Shown here: piece by piece, positions 32,812-40,649 of the stretch
Position numbering within the stretch: position 1 is the first letter of the stretch
How the letters are laid out: each line of letters starts with the position of its first letter
From: an uncultured Bacteroidales bacterium
GTDB taxonomy: Bacteria > Bacteroidota > Bacteroidia > Bacteroidales > Bacteroidaceae
DNA: 64,000 nucleotides
NCBI GenBank assembly: GCA_902774335.1
Contig: CACYHW010000010.1
Coordinates: forward strand, 1-64,000
Direction: 5' to 3'
Made by a program: the position numbers and the translations under genes
Notes under the pieces: generated by a model
The model's database searches: none
Told to the model about the DNA's origin: nothing
What the model saw: the letters and a program-made list of their open reading frames with translations, nothing else

Positions 32812-34302
32812 ATGGCCGAAAACCTGAAAACCCAAACCGTAAGAGGAGTATGGTGGAGTTTCCTTGAGAAGTATTCTACGCAGGGAGTTGCCTTCCTGGT
32901 TACCATCATTATGGCCAGGCACGTTACTCCCGGTGAGTACGGTCTGATAGGTATGCTGGCCATTTTTATGGCTTTGGCACAGGTTTTCATTGACGGAGGC
33001 TTTGCCAACGCGCTCATACAAAAAGAGGTCAGGACAGAAACCGACTTCTCGACGGTATTCTGGATTAATGTGAGCATAGGAGTGTTGTCTTATATTCTGC
33101 TGTTTGTTGGTGCACCGGCTATCGCTGCTTTCTACAATCAGGATATACTTGTTCCCATTACAAGAATATACGGTCTTAACCTTATTCTCTCATCACTTTC
33201 GGCCGTCAACAAAGTCAAGCTTACCGTTGACATAAATTTCAAGACACAACTCAAGATATCTCTTATTGCAGCCTTGACATCGGGCATAGCCGGTATTACC
33301 TGTGCTCTGAATGACTGCGGAGTATGGTCTATCGTGGTCCAGTCCAACGTAGCGGCTGCCATGAACGCTATCCTGTGTTTTATATTTGTAAAATGGAGGC
33401 CTGCACTTGTCTTTTCAGTAGAGTCTTTCCATTCGCTCTTCAGATTCGGATCAAAACTGCTGGCGGCACAGATCATCAGTACGGTCTATGTCAATCTCTA
33501 CAATCTGGTTATCGGTAAGAAATATAGCAAGGAAGAAGTCGGATTGTATTCAAAAGCCGGTTTGTTTGTACAGATGGTAAGCACCCATCTGACTGCGGTC
33601 ATGACAAGAGTTTCATTCCCTGTCTTAAGCAGAGTCCAGAACCAGGATGACAAACTGATGGGAGCATACAGGACATTCATCGGAATGGTTGCATTCATAG
33701 TCTTTCCCGTAGCACTTGGGTTTTGCGGAGTGGCACGGCCTCTGATAGTCTCCCTGATTACAGACAAATGGCTGGGATGCGTACCTTTCATCCAGATTCT
33801 AGTATTTGCATACCTGTGTGACGGTATTACAATAGTAAACCTGAACCTATTGTATGTTAAGGGCAAATCTGATATTGTGCTGCGCCTGGAGATCATCAAG
33901 AAAACTATAGCAGTAATACTCCTTTTCATTGCTCTCAGATTTGGAGTCAAGGCTATCTGCTTGAGCCAGCTCCTTTATGCTGTCATAGCATTGATTCTCA
34001 ACACAAGGAACACAAAGAGACTGTTGAAGTACGGTTTCCTTAGTCAGATAAGGGACCTTTTTCCGTACTTTATCTGTTCATTGGTCATGATGTCAGCGGC
34101 ATTTGGTCTGGATCATATAATAGACAACAATTGGGTAGTATTGGTGCTGAGCCTTATTATCTGTCCTGTCATCTATCTGCTTCTATGTTTCCTCTTTAAG
34201 TTGAATGCATTGAACGAGATGGCACTGATTGTAGTATCCAACAAATATTGTCCGCAGTGGTTGAATAAACTGTTATCAAACCTGCTTCTCAAAAAGTCAT
34301 GA
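32812..34302 (+). CDS. WzxC-type polysaccharide flippase (MOP superfamily)
   Basis: This 496-residue integral membrane protein has about 12-14 hydrophobic helices. It starts with TVRGVWWSFLEKYSTQGVAFLVTIIMAR and the YGLIGMLAIF segment typical of WzxC/PST-family exporters, and has the VARPLIVSLITDKW motif between later helices. Such proteins flip undecaprenyl-linked oligosaccharide repeat units to the periplasm. Its presence means that the locus makes a lipid-linked glycan assembled in the cytoplasm. It abuts the phosphotransferase gene and overlaps the next glycosyltransferase by 4 bp. No clear Wzy polymerase is seen in the window. Confidence 0.88.
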   Translation: MAENLKTQTVRGVWWSFLEKYSTQGVAFLVTIIMARHVTPGEYGLIGMLAIFMALAQVFIDGGFANALIQKEVRTETDFSTVFWINVSIGVLSYILLFVGAPAIAAFYNQDILVPITRIYGLNLILSSLSAVNKVKLTVDINFKTQLKISLIAALTSGIAGITCALNDCGVWSIVVQSNVAAAMNAILCFIFVKWRPALVFSVESFHSLFRFGSKLLAAQIISTVYVNLYNLVIGKKYSKEEVGLYSKAGLFVQMVSTHLTAVMTRVSFPVLSRVQNQDDKLMGAYRTFIGMVAFIVFPVALGFCGVARPLIVSLITDKWLGCVPFIQILVFAYLCDGITIVNLNLLYVKGKSDIVLRLEIIKKTIAVILLFIALRFGVKAICLSQLLYAVIALILNTRNTKRLLKYGFLSQIRDLFPYFICSLVMMSAAFGLDHIIDNNWVVLVLSLIICPVIYLLLCFLFKLNALNEMALIVVSNKYCPQWLNKLLSNLLLKKS

Positions 34303-35264
34303 GCATGAGCAATCCTAGAATATCAGTCATAGTAGCCATCTATAATGCGGAAAAGACTCTCCAACGTCTGTTGGACAGCCTGAAGGCCCAGACCATGCAG
34401 GATTTTGAGGTGCTGCTGATTGATGACGGCAGTACAGACTCATCGGGTTCCATATGTGACGGGATTGCGGCTTCTGACAGCAGGTTCAAGGTCTTTCACA
34501 AACCCAATGAAGGCATAGGTGCAACCCGCCAGTTCGGTATAGAACATGCAGAGGGGGTATATACAATCCATGCGGACTCTGATGATTGGGTGGAGCCGGA
34601 TTATCTGGAGTTGCTCTATGACAAGGCCGTTGCAACTGGAGCAGACATGGTTATGTGTGATTTCCTGTATGAGAACGGAAAGAAAGCGGTTTACAGGAAA
34701 CAGGAGCCCAAAGGATTTGACAAGGATACTCTGCTTTATGACCTGCTCTGCCGCCTCACCAACGGTCCATGTGACAAACTTCTCAAGAGATCTGTCTACA
34801 TGGATTACGGAATACACTTCAATCAGGACCTGAATGACGGTGAGGACCAGTTGTTCAACCTACAGCTTGTAATGAAGGGAGTCAGTGTTGCATACGTTCC
34901 CAAGGCTCTGTATCATTATGACATCATTTCTAACCCTGAATCTGCAGCACGCAGCGGATCCCTTAAAAGGATACAGCATGAAGAGAAGTTCATAGAAGAG
35001 CTCCGCAAACTGTTACCTGAGAATCTTGGATACGCCATAGACATCAAGAACCTGAATGTTGTGTATATTGCCATAAGATCCAAGGCGTTCACGGCAAAAG
35101 AGTTCAGAGAAAGGTATTCTTTCCTTTCACGCGTAAAGTGGAAGGATTACAGAAAGACCTCATTCTCTATCAATCTCATTACATGGGTCTCTCTTAATGT
35201 GTCATACAGACTGGCAAGGTTCTTGTACGGCATCAAGAAAACAAAAGGACGTTTGGGGTTGTAA
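34299..35264 (+). CDS. Glycosyltransferase family 2
   Basis: This 321-residue GT-A enzyme starts ISVIVAIYNAEKTLQRLLDSL. It has the nucleotide-binding DDGSTD, the DxD-type HADSDDWVEPDYLELL, and an ED motif near residue 185 (GEDQLFNLQLV). It is probably an inverting transferase that builds the repeat unit exported by the adjacent flippase. A C-terminal basic region with a weak hydrophobic stretch may bind the membrane. It overlaps the flippase by 4 bp. Donor and acceptor are unknown. Confidence 0.88.
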   Translation: MSMSNPRISVIVAIYNAEKTLQRLLDSLKAQTMQDFEVLLIDDGSTDSSGSICDGIAASDSRFKVFHKPNEGIGATRQFGIEHAEGVYTIHADSDDWVEPDYLELLYDKAVATGADMVMCDFLYENGKKAVYRKQEPKGFDKDTLLYDLLCRLTNGPCDKLLKRSVYMDYGIHFNQDLNDGEDQLFNLQLVMKGVSVAYVPKALYHYDIISNPESAARSGSLKRIQHEEKFIEELRKLLPENLGYAIDIKNLNVVYIAIRSKAFTAKEFRERYSFLSRVKWKDYRKTSFSINLITWVSLNVSYRLARFLYGIKKTKGRLGL

Positions 35265-35288
35265 CAAGGATTTATTGTGTTAATTTTG
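35259..35288 (+). promoter_or_regulatory. Possible internal promoter of the polymer locus
   Basis: TTG (35259-35261), 19 bp and TAATTTTG (35281-35288) form a good Bacteroidetes promoter in the only sizeable gap (60 bp) of the locus, upstream of the CDP-ribitol synthase gene. It may give the second half separate expression. Confidence 0.55.
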
Positions 35289-35324
35289 AATTGAAAATAT
35301 CCATACCCGATAATAGGCTGACAT

Positions 35325-36695
35325 ATGAGTAAGAACATAGCGGTAATACTTGCAGGAGGAGTGGGCTCACGTTCAGGGCTGGGCACTCCCAAGCAGTTTT
35401 TCAAAGTAGCGGGAAAGACTGTCATTGAGCATACTGTCAATGTCTTTGACAACAACAGTCTCATTGACGAGATTGCAATCGTAACCAATCCTCTGTATAA
35501 TCGTGAGATAGAGCAGATGGTTATACGCAACAAATGGAAAAAGGTCAAGAAGATACTGTCCGGCGGTAAGGAGAGGTATGAATCCAGCCTGGCTGCCATA
35601 GATGCCTACTCTTCTGATCCCGACTGCTGTCTTATATTTCATGATGCCGTACGTCCGCTCATCAGCAATGAGATCATTGAAGGTATAGTTAAGGCACTCA
35701 AGACATACAATGCCGTTGATGTTGCCGTTCCGGCTACCGATACAATCATTCAGGTGGATGTCAAGGGTGAGGTTATTGAGAGGATCCCGGACCGCCGGTT
35801 CCTGCGCCGCGGACAGACCCCGCAGGCATTCCGCCAGAGTGTAATACGCAAGGCGTATGACATTGCACTCAAGGATCCGGATTTTACATCGTCCGATGAC
35901 TGCGGAACCGTAGTCAAATACCTGCCTCAGGAGAAGGTGTTCGTGGTTCCGGGTGAGGAGGTCAACATGAAACTGACATACAAGGAGGATTCATACCTTC
36001 TTGACAAACTGTTCCAGCTGCGCTCCACCACTGTTCATGACGAAGCTGATTTTCACGAACTCAAAGGAAAGGTACTGGTGGTGTTTGGAGGAAACTCCGG
36101 CATAGGCGAACAGATAGTATCCATGGCCGGCAAGTACGGAGCAAAGGTATACTCGTTCTCCCGCAGTACAACCGGAACGGACATTGCCCAGAGGGATGCC
36201 GTAAAGAAATGCTTTGCCCAGGTCTATGAAAAGGAGGGTCGTATTGACTACGCCGTCAACTGCGCCGCCATCCTGGTTAAGGAACCGCTTGTGACCATGA
36301 ACCCCGATGTGATTGACTCCATCATACGCACCAACTATGACGGAATGGTGAATATAGCAGTAGAGAGTTTCAACTACCTGCGTCAGACACACGGACAGAT
36401 TCTGCTCTACACCTCCAGCTCATATACCCGCGGAAGGGCCATGTACAGCCTTTACTCATCTACAAAGGCCGCTGTGGTGAACTTTATGCAGGCATTGGCA
36501 CAGGAGTGGGAGGCCGATGGCATCAGGATCAATGTCATGAACCCTGAAAGGACCAAGACTCCCATGCGTGTAAGGAATTTCGGCAACGAGCCCGAAGGTA
36601 CGCTGCTGGATGCATCGGTCGTAGCTGAGGCTTCACTCAAGACTCTTATATCGGATGTAACGGGACAGGTTTTTGATGTCCGTATTAAAAAGTGA
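35325..36695 (+). CDS. Bifunctional CDP-ribitol synthase (cytidylyltransferase-SDR fusion, Bcs1-like)
   Basis: This 456-residue protein has two domains. The first (about 1-235) is IspD/TarI-like, with VILAGGVGSRSGLGTPKQFF, HDAVRPLIS and SSDDCGTVVKYLP. The second (from about 246) is a short-chain reductase with the NAD(P) loop VVFGGNSGIGEQIV and the catalytic YSSTK at about 377-381. This fusion is that of Bcs1/Acs1 of Haemophilus influenzae capsules, which reduces ribulose 5-phosphate to ribitol 5-phosphate and activates it as CDP-ribitol. It therefore predicts ribitol phosphate in the surface polymer. The SDR substrate is inferred from this architecture and the neighbouring TagF-like genes. 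It is distinct from the stand-alone ispD at 6886. Confidence 0.85.
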   Translation: MSKNIAVILAGGVGSRSGLGTPKQFFKVAGKTVIEHTVNVFDNNSLIDEIAIVTNPLYNREIEQMVIRNKWKKVKKILSGGKERYESSLAAIDAYSSDPDCCLIFHDAVRPLISNEIIEGIVKALKTYNAVDVAVPATDTIIQVDVKGEVIERIPDRRFLRRGQTPQAFRQSVIRKAYDIALKDPDFTSSDDCGTVVKYLPQEKVFVVPGEEVNMKLTYKEDSYLLDKLFQLRSTTVHDEADFHELKGKVLVVFGGNSGIGEQIVSMAGKYGAKVYSFSRSTTGTDIAQRDAVKKCFAQVYEKEGRIDYAVNCAAILVKEPLVTMNPDVIDSIIRTNYDGMVNIAVESFNYLRQTHGQILLYTSSSYTRGRAMYSLYSSTKAAVVNFMQALAQEWEADGIRINVMNPERTKTPMRVRNFGNEPEGTLLDASVVAEASLKTLISDVTGQVFDVRIKK

Positions 36696-36699
36696 CAGC

Positions 36700-37902
36700 A
36701 TGAAATATCTCAAGTACCTGGCATTCCTGATATGCTACATCATATATCCGTTCTCGTTCCTGTTCCCGCGCAGCAGGAAAAAGTATGTGTTTGGCAGTTT
36801 CCGCAGTTCATTCAATGACAACGCCCGATATCTGTTCATCCATGCCAACGAGACGGAAAAGGATGTAAAGTGCATATGGCTTTCACTCCGTCCCGGATGT
36901 GTCAGGCAGGTGCGCAGTCTGGGATTCAGGGCTTACTGCATACTCAGTCCTCTGGGCGTTTGGCATGCGCTGACAGCCAGGTACTGGTTCTTTAACTCGT
37001 ACACATCGGACATAATGTTCTGCCTGTCGGGCGGAGCGGTGTGCGTGAACCTCTGGCACGGTGTGGGTCTTAAGAGAATTGAGTTCAACGTGCTCTCCGG
37101 TCCTATGCTGGACAGGTTCTCCAAGAAGAACAAGATGGATGTGTTTACACACCCCGAGTCATTCAGACGCCCCGACTGGCTGCTTACTTCTACACCTTTC
37201 CAGACCGTGATGTTTGCCAAGGCTTTCCGGGTTCCCGAATCAAGATGCCTGGAACTTGGATACCCGCGCAACTGGATACTTACCACTACTGAGCAGCAAC
37301 GCACCGCTTTCATAAACAGATATGAGCCGCAGGAGACTGCCAGCATGATTGAGAAGTTCCGGAAATATGACAAGGTGTACGTATACATGCCCACGTGGCG
37401 TGATTCACAGCGCAACATCTTTACTCAGAGCATGGACCTGAACCGCCTGAATGACATCATGGTGAGCCAGAATGCTCTGCTTGTGCTCAAACCGCATGCA
37501 AACGTGATACTCACGCAGGATATAGAACAGCTGTCAAACGTGATACTCACAGGCATTCGTCTGGATATATATCCCATGCTGCCTTATGCCGATGTGCTTA
37601 TCACGGATTACTCATCCATTCTGTATGACTGGCTGCTCATGAAGGATAAGGATGTAATACTCTATCTGTATGACTATGACTCATATGTAAAGGAGCGTGA
37701 CTTCTATTATCCTTATATGGAGAATGTGGCCGGACGCATAGTAAACAGTTTTGACCAGTTGTGTGACTGCCTCAGTTCAGGCGACTACACAATGGATCCG
37801 AACAAACGCGATATGATAGTTGCGAAGTTTTGGGGTGAGACTGCCGGATATGACTCTTCGCAGAAAATACTTGATTTTATCAGACAATCGTCACAAAAAT
37901 GA
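36700..37902 (+). CDS. CDP-glycerol/ribitol:poly(polyol-phosphate) transferase (TagB/TagF family)
   Basis: This 400-residue membrane-associated GT-B enzyme has a hydrophobic N-terminal anchor (YLAFLICYIIYPFSFLF), NLWHGVGLKRIEF (catalytic His near residue 120), YMPTWRDS, LKPHA, and LITDYSSILYDW near 300. These are the hallmark blocks of CDP-glycerol glycerophosphotransferases, which use CDP-glycerol or CDP-ribitol to build or prime teichoic-type chains. It lies 4 bp after the CDP-ribitol synthase, so CDP-ribitol is the likely donor. The ATG at 36700 is used; an upstream in-frame start lies inside the previous gene. Confidence 0.87.
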   Translation: MKYLKYLAFLICYIIYPFSFLFPRSRKKYVFGSFRSSFNDNARYLFIHANETEKDVKCIWLSLRPGCVRQVRSLGFRAYCILSPLGVWHALTARYWFFNSYTSDIMFCLSGGAVCVNLWHGVGLKRIEFNVLSGPMLDRFSKKNKMDVFTHPESFRRPDWLLTSTPFQTVMFAKAFRVPESRCLELGYPRNWILTTTEQQRTAFINRYEPQETASMIEKFRKYDKVYVYMPTWRDSQRNIFTQSMDLNRLNDIMVSQNALLVLKPHANVILTQDIEQLSNVILTGIRLDIYPMLPYADVLITDYSSILYDWLLMKDKDVILYLYDYDSYVKERDFYYPYMENVAGRIVNSFDQLCDCLSSGDYTMDPNKRDMIVAKFWGETAGYDSSQKILDFIRQSSQK

Positions 37903-38807
37903 TATCGGTCATTATCTGTACATACAACCGTGACAAGTACATCTACAATGTGCTTAAGAGTCTGGCTCAGGGAACTCTCTCTTGCGCAGAGTATGAGATT
38001 GTGCTGGTGGACAACAACTGTACAGACCGTACCCGTGAGGAGGTTGAAAGGTTCTGTGCCGATTTCCCGGATGTGACTCTGAGATACTTTGTTGAGACCA
38101 GACAGGGTCTTTCAAATGCCCGTAACCGCGGTATCACCGAATCCAAGGGTGACATTCTGGTTTATGTGGATGATGACGCAACCGTAAATGACGGATACCT
38201 TAGCTGCTACCGGGACTGGTTTGCAGCCCACCCGGAGATAGATGCGGCAGGAGGCCCCATCATACCCCATTACGAGACCGGGGCTGAGCCGGCTTGGATG
38301 ACCTATTTCATAAAGAGGCTCCTTACCGGTTATCTCTATTTTGGAGAGAAACCCGGACCGTTCCCCGGTGAGAACTACCCCGGCGGAGGCAATGCCGCAT
38401 ACCGCAAGAGCGTATTTGACAAGGTAGGTCTCTACAATACGGAACTGGGACGTAACGGTGACAGCCTGGCCGGTGGAGAGGAGAAGGACATATTCAACAA
38501 GATGAAGAAGGAGGGCATGAAGTTTGCCTATCTTCCGGGGGCCATCCTGTACCACAGCATTCCAGCATATAAACTGGAGCCGGACTATTTTAACAGGCTC
38601 ACCGTAAGCATAGGCCAGAGTGAAAGGGCCCGTACCAAACGTCTGGGAGGGAGAGCATACAACAAAAGGCTGCTTTCCGAGGCCAACAAATGGATAGCCA
38701 CCATTGCATTGTGGTGCTTTTATCTCGTTACCCTGCGCCCCCAATGCGGAAAGATGCTGGTGAGGTTCCGCTCAAATGTTACCCGCGGGCTTGTAGGAAA
38801 GGCCTAA
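37899..38807 (+). CDS. Glycosyltransferase family 2
   Basis: This 302-residue GT-A transferase has ISVIICTYNRDKYIYNVLKSL, LVDNNCTDRT, the metal motif YVDDDATVNDGYL, the acceptor-loop block GGGNAAYRKSVFDKVG, and GGEEKDIFNKMKKEG. These are typical of inverting GT2 enzymes in capsule and O-antigen loci. It overlaps the TagF-like gene by 4 bp. A weak hydrophobic segment near the C-terminus (IATIALWCFYLVTL) could tether it to the membrane. Donor and linkage are unknown. Confidence 0.88.
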   Translation: MISVIICTYNRDKYIYNVLKSLAQGTLSCAEYEIVLVDNNCTDRTREEVERFCADFPDVTLRYFVETRQGLSNARNRGITESKGDILVYVDDDATVNDGYLSCYRDWFAAHPEIDAAGGPIIPHYETGAEPAWMTYFIKRLLTGYLYFGEKPGPFPGENYPGGGNAAYRKSVFDKVGLYNTELGRNGDSLAGGEEKDIFNKMKKEGMKFAYLPGAILYHSIPAYKLEPDYFNRLTVSIGQSERARTKRLGGRAYNKRLLSEANKWIATIALWCFYLVTLRPQCGKMLVRFRSNVTRGLVGKA

Positions 38808-38815
38808 AGAAAAGA

Positions 38816-39682
38816 ATGAAACAGATGGAAAAGATCAAGATATTCACAAGATCATTTGACCTCAAGCTCTATCTCCTTTCCAGGAGACTTTATGAAGACC
38901 TTGGCGTGCCTACGGTAAGACTTACTGACCAGAGCGCCGACGGTTATTTCTATACCATGCTCAAGGACACGGACTGCGACATAGCCATTAATATTGATGA
39001 GGATGCCTTCCTTGTGGACCCGGATGCATTGTTCAGACTGGTTGATTATGTGGTCAGCAACGGCTATGCCAATGCCGGTTGCCCCGACGGAGGCGGATTC
39101 TGCCCGCGCGGTGCCAACCCTATTGTCACCAATCCGTTCTTTAACATATTCAATCTCAAGCTTATACGTACCAAGTTTGACCGCAAGGCCATACGTGATT
39201 TCCGTTATGCCGATCATAAGGACCGGATGATAGCTGCATATCCCAAGGAGAGGCTTGAGAACAAATATGATTTTGAAAAGACTGACCAGGAGCCCTATTA
39301 TCCGTTCTTCCTGTGGCTGGCAAATAACTTCAAGACACTGTATCTGCCATCGGCACGTCATGAAGACGGGATTACAACCATTCTGCTGGATCCGGAGGGC
39401 AAACCCATTTGTCTGCATACCTGGTTCGCAAGATTCTACACCACTCCCACCTGGATAGTCAAGCTGTTTGACTCGCGCAAGCGCGGCATGCAGAAGTTAA
39501 GGATAGATGCCGTAATAGACCAGGCATATGCATCCAGGGGTATTGAGAGACCTGAGTTCGGATTCGGGGACAGACTCTCATTCCTGGGAAACAAGATTGT
39601 AAGATGGATTATCAAGGTGCCGCAGAGAGTATCCCGCTGGCCATATAAGATCAGGAAAAAACTACAGCGCAGAGCGTCATAA
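38816..39682 (+). CDS. Hypothetical protein of the polymer locus, possible GT-A-like transferase
   Basis: This 288-residue protein belongs to no family I recognise with confidence. It has KIKIFTRSFDLKLYLLSRRLYEDLG at the start, then CDIAINIDEDAFLVDPDALFRLVDYV near residues 50-75, which looks like a metal-binding acidic motif of a GT-A fold. A NAGCPDGGGFCPRG loop and a basic C-terminus follow. No signal peptide or membrane helix is seen. The ATG 8 bp after the previous stop is used. Position among glycosyltransferase genes and the acidic motif suggest a nucleotide-sugar-dependent transferase, but this is weak inference. Confidence 0.5.
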   Translation: MKQMEKIKIFTRSFDLKLYLLSRRLYEDLGVPTVRLTDQSADGYFYTMLKDTDCDIAINIDEDAFLVDPDALFRLVDYVVSNGYANAGCPDGGGFCPRGANPIVTNPFFNIFNLKLIRTKFDRKAIRDFRYADHKDRMIAAYPKERLENKYDFEKTDQEPYYPFFLWLANNFKTLYLPSARHEDGITTILLDPEGKPICLHTWFARFYTTPTWIVKLFDSRKRGMQKLRIDAVIDQAYASRGIERPEFGFGDRLSFLGNKIVRWIIKVPQRVSRWPYKIRKKLQRRAS

Positions 39683-39686
39683 GAGT

Positions 39687-40649
39687 ATGGCAAAGAAAGG
39701 TATTTTCATATTTCATGTGCTGGCGGTCATGACCATGGCGTTGTGGGGGGTTACTTTCATATCCACCAAGACACTCATAAACTATGGTTTGACTCCCGCT
39801 CAGATCTTTACCATAAGATTCATAATAGCATACATAGGATTGCTCACAGTCTGCCTTTTCCGCGGCGGACGTGATAAGAGGGCTTATTCCGGCTCACTCA
39901 GAGACGAGATAATCTTTGTTATTATGGGAATAAGCGGCGGTTCACTATATTTCTTTACGGAGAATACCGCCCTTCGATACACTCAGGCCTGCAATGTATC
40001 ATTCATAGTATGCATCGCACCTTTGCTTACTCTCCTTATGACTCTGGCCATAAAGAGACTGTTCAAAGGCCCCTTGATAGACGGGCTGGAGGACGTAAAG
40101 GTTGGATTCCCGCTTCTGGGAGGTACGGTTATAGCTATCATAGGCATGATTCTGGTCATATTTGACGGAAACAGCCTCAGCCTGTCACCCAAGGGTGATA
40201 TCCTGGCATTCATGGCAGCCTTATGCTGGGCATTCTACAGCCAGTTCATGGGACAGATGACAGACCGATACGGCACACTGTTCGCCACAAGGAAGGTCTT
40301 TTTCTACGGCCTTGTAACCATTGTACCGGTACTTCTCATTTCCGATAACTCCAATCTGGCCACAGTAGATTTTTACCGCGTACAGGTATGGGGCAACCTG
40401 CTGTTCCTTTCAACCGTAGCATCCCTGTTCTGCTTTGTTCTCTGGAACAGGATAATGCTGGCCATAGGCAATGTGACAGCAACAAACTACGTATATCTGA
40501 ACCCCGTTTTCACACTCATAGGTGCCATGATCATACTTGACGAGAGAATGACCATGTCATCGGGATTGGGATCGGCCATGATTCTGGGAGGTGTGATACT
40601 GGCCGGTGCCAAATTCCATAAAAGGACTGAATTAAAACAAACTATATGA
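39687..40649 (+). CDS. EamA/DMT-family transporter
   Basis: This 320-residue protein has ten hydrophobic helices in two EamA repeats (first FHVLAVMTMALWGVTFISTK, second starting near DILAFMAALCWAFYSQF). The family exports or imports small metabolites; LicB, the choline permease of lic1 loci, also belongs to the DMT superfamily. It begins 4 bp after the hypothetical transferase and overlaps the next gene by 4 bp, so it appears to be cotranscribed with the polymer locus. Transport of a small precursor is possible, but the substrate is unknown. Confidence 0.8.
   Translation: MAKKGIFIFHVLAVMTMALWGVTFISTKTLINYGLTPAQIFTIRFIIAYIGLLTVCLFRGGRDKRAYSGSLRDEIIFVIMGISGGSLYFFTENTALRYTQACNVSFIVCIAPLLTLLMTLAIKRLFKGPLIDGLEDVKVGFPLLGGTVIAIIGMILVIFDGNSLSLSPKGDILAFMAALCWAFYSQFMGQMTDRYGTLFATRKVFFYGLVTIVPVLLISDNSNLATVDFYRVQVWGNLLFLSTVASLFCFVLWNRIMLAIGNVTATNYVYLNPVFTLIGAMIILDERMTMSSGLGSAMILGGVILAGAKFHKRTELKQTI

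Noticed and set aside
35325-36030. Second isoprenoid ispD
   Set aside because: The IspD-like domain is fused to a short-chain reductase and lies between polymer genes, as in Bcs1-type CDP-ribitol synthases; the stand-alone copy at 6886 fits isoprenoid synthesis better.
26306-39682. Prophage, integrative element or genomic island with integrase
   Set aside because: No integrase, recombinase, att-like direct repeat, tRNA end or phage structural gene is visible at either edge.
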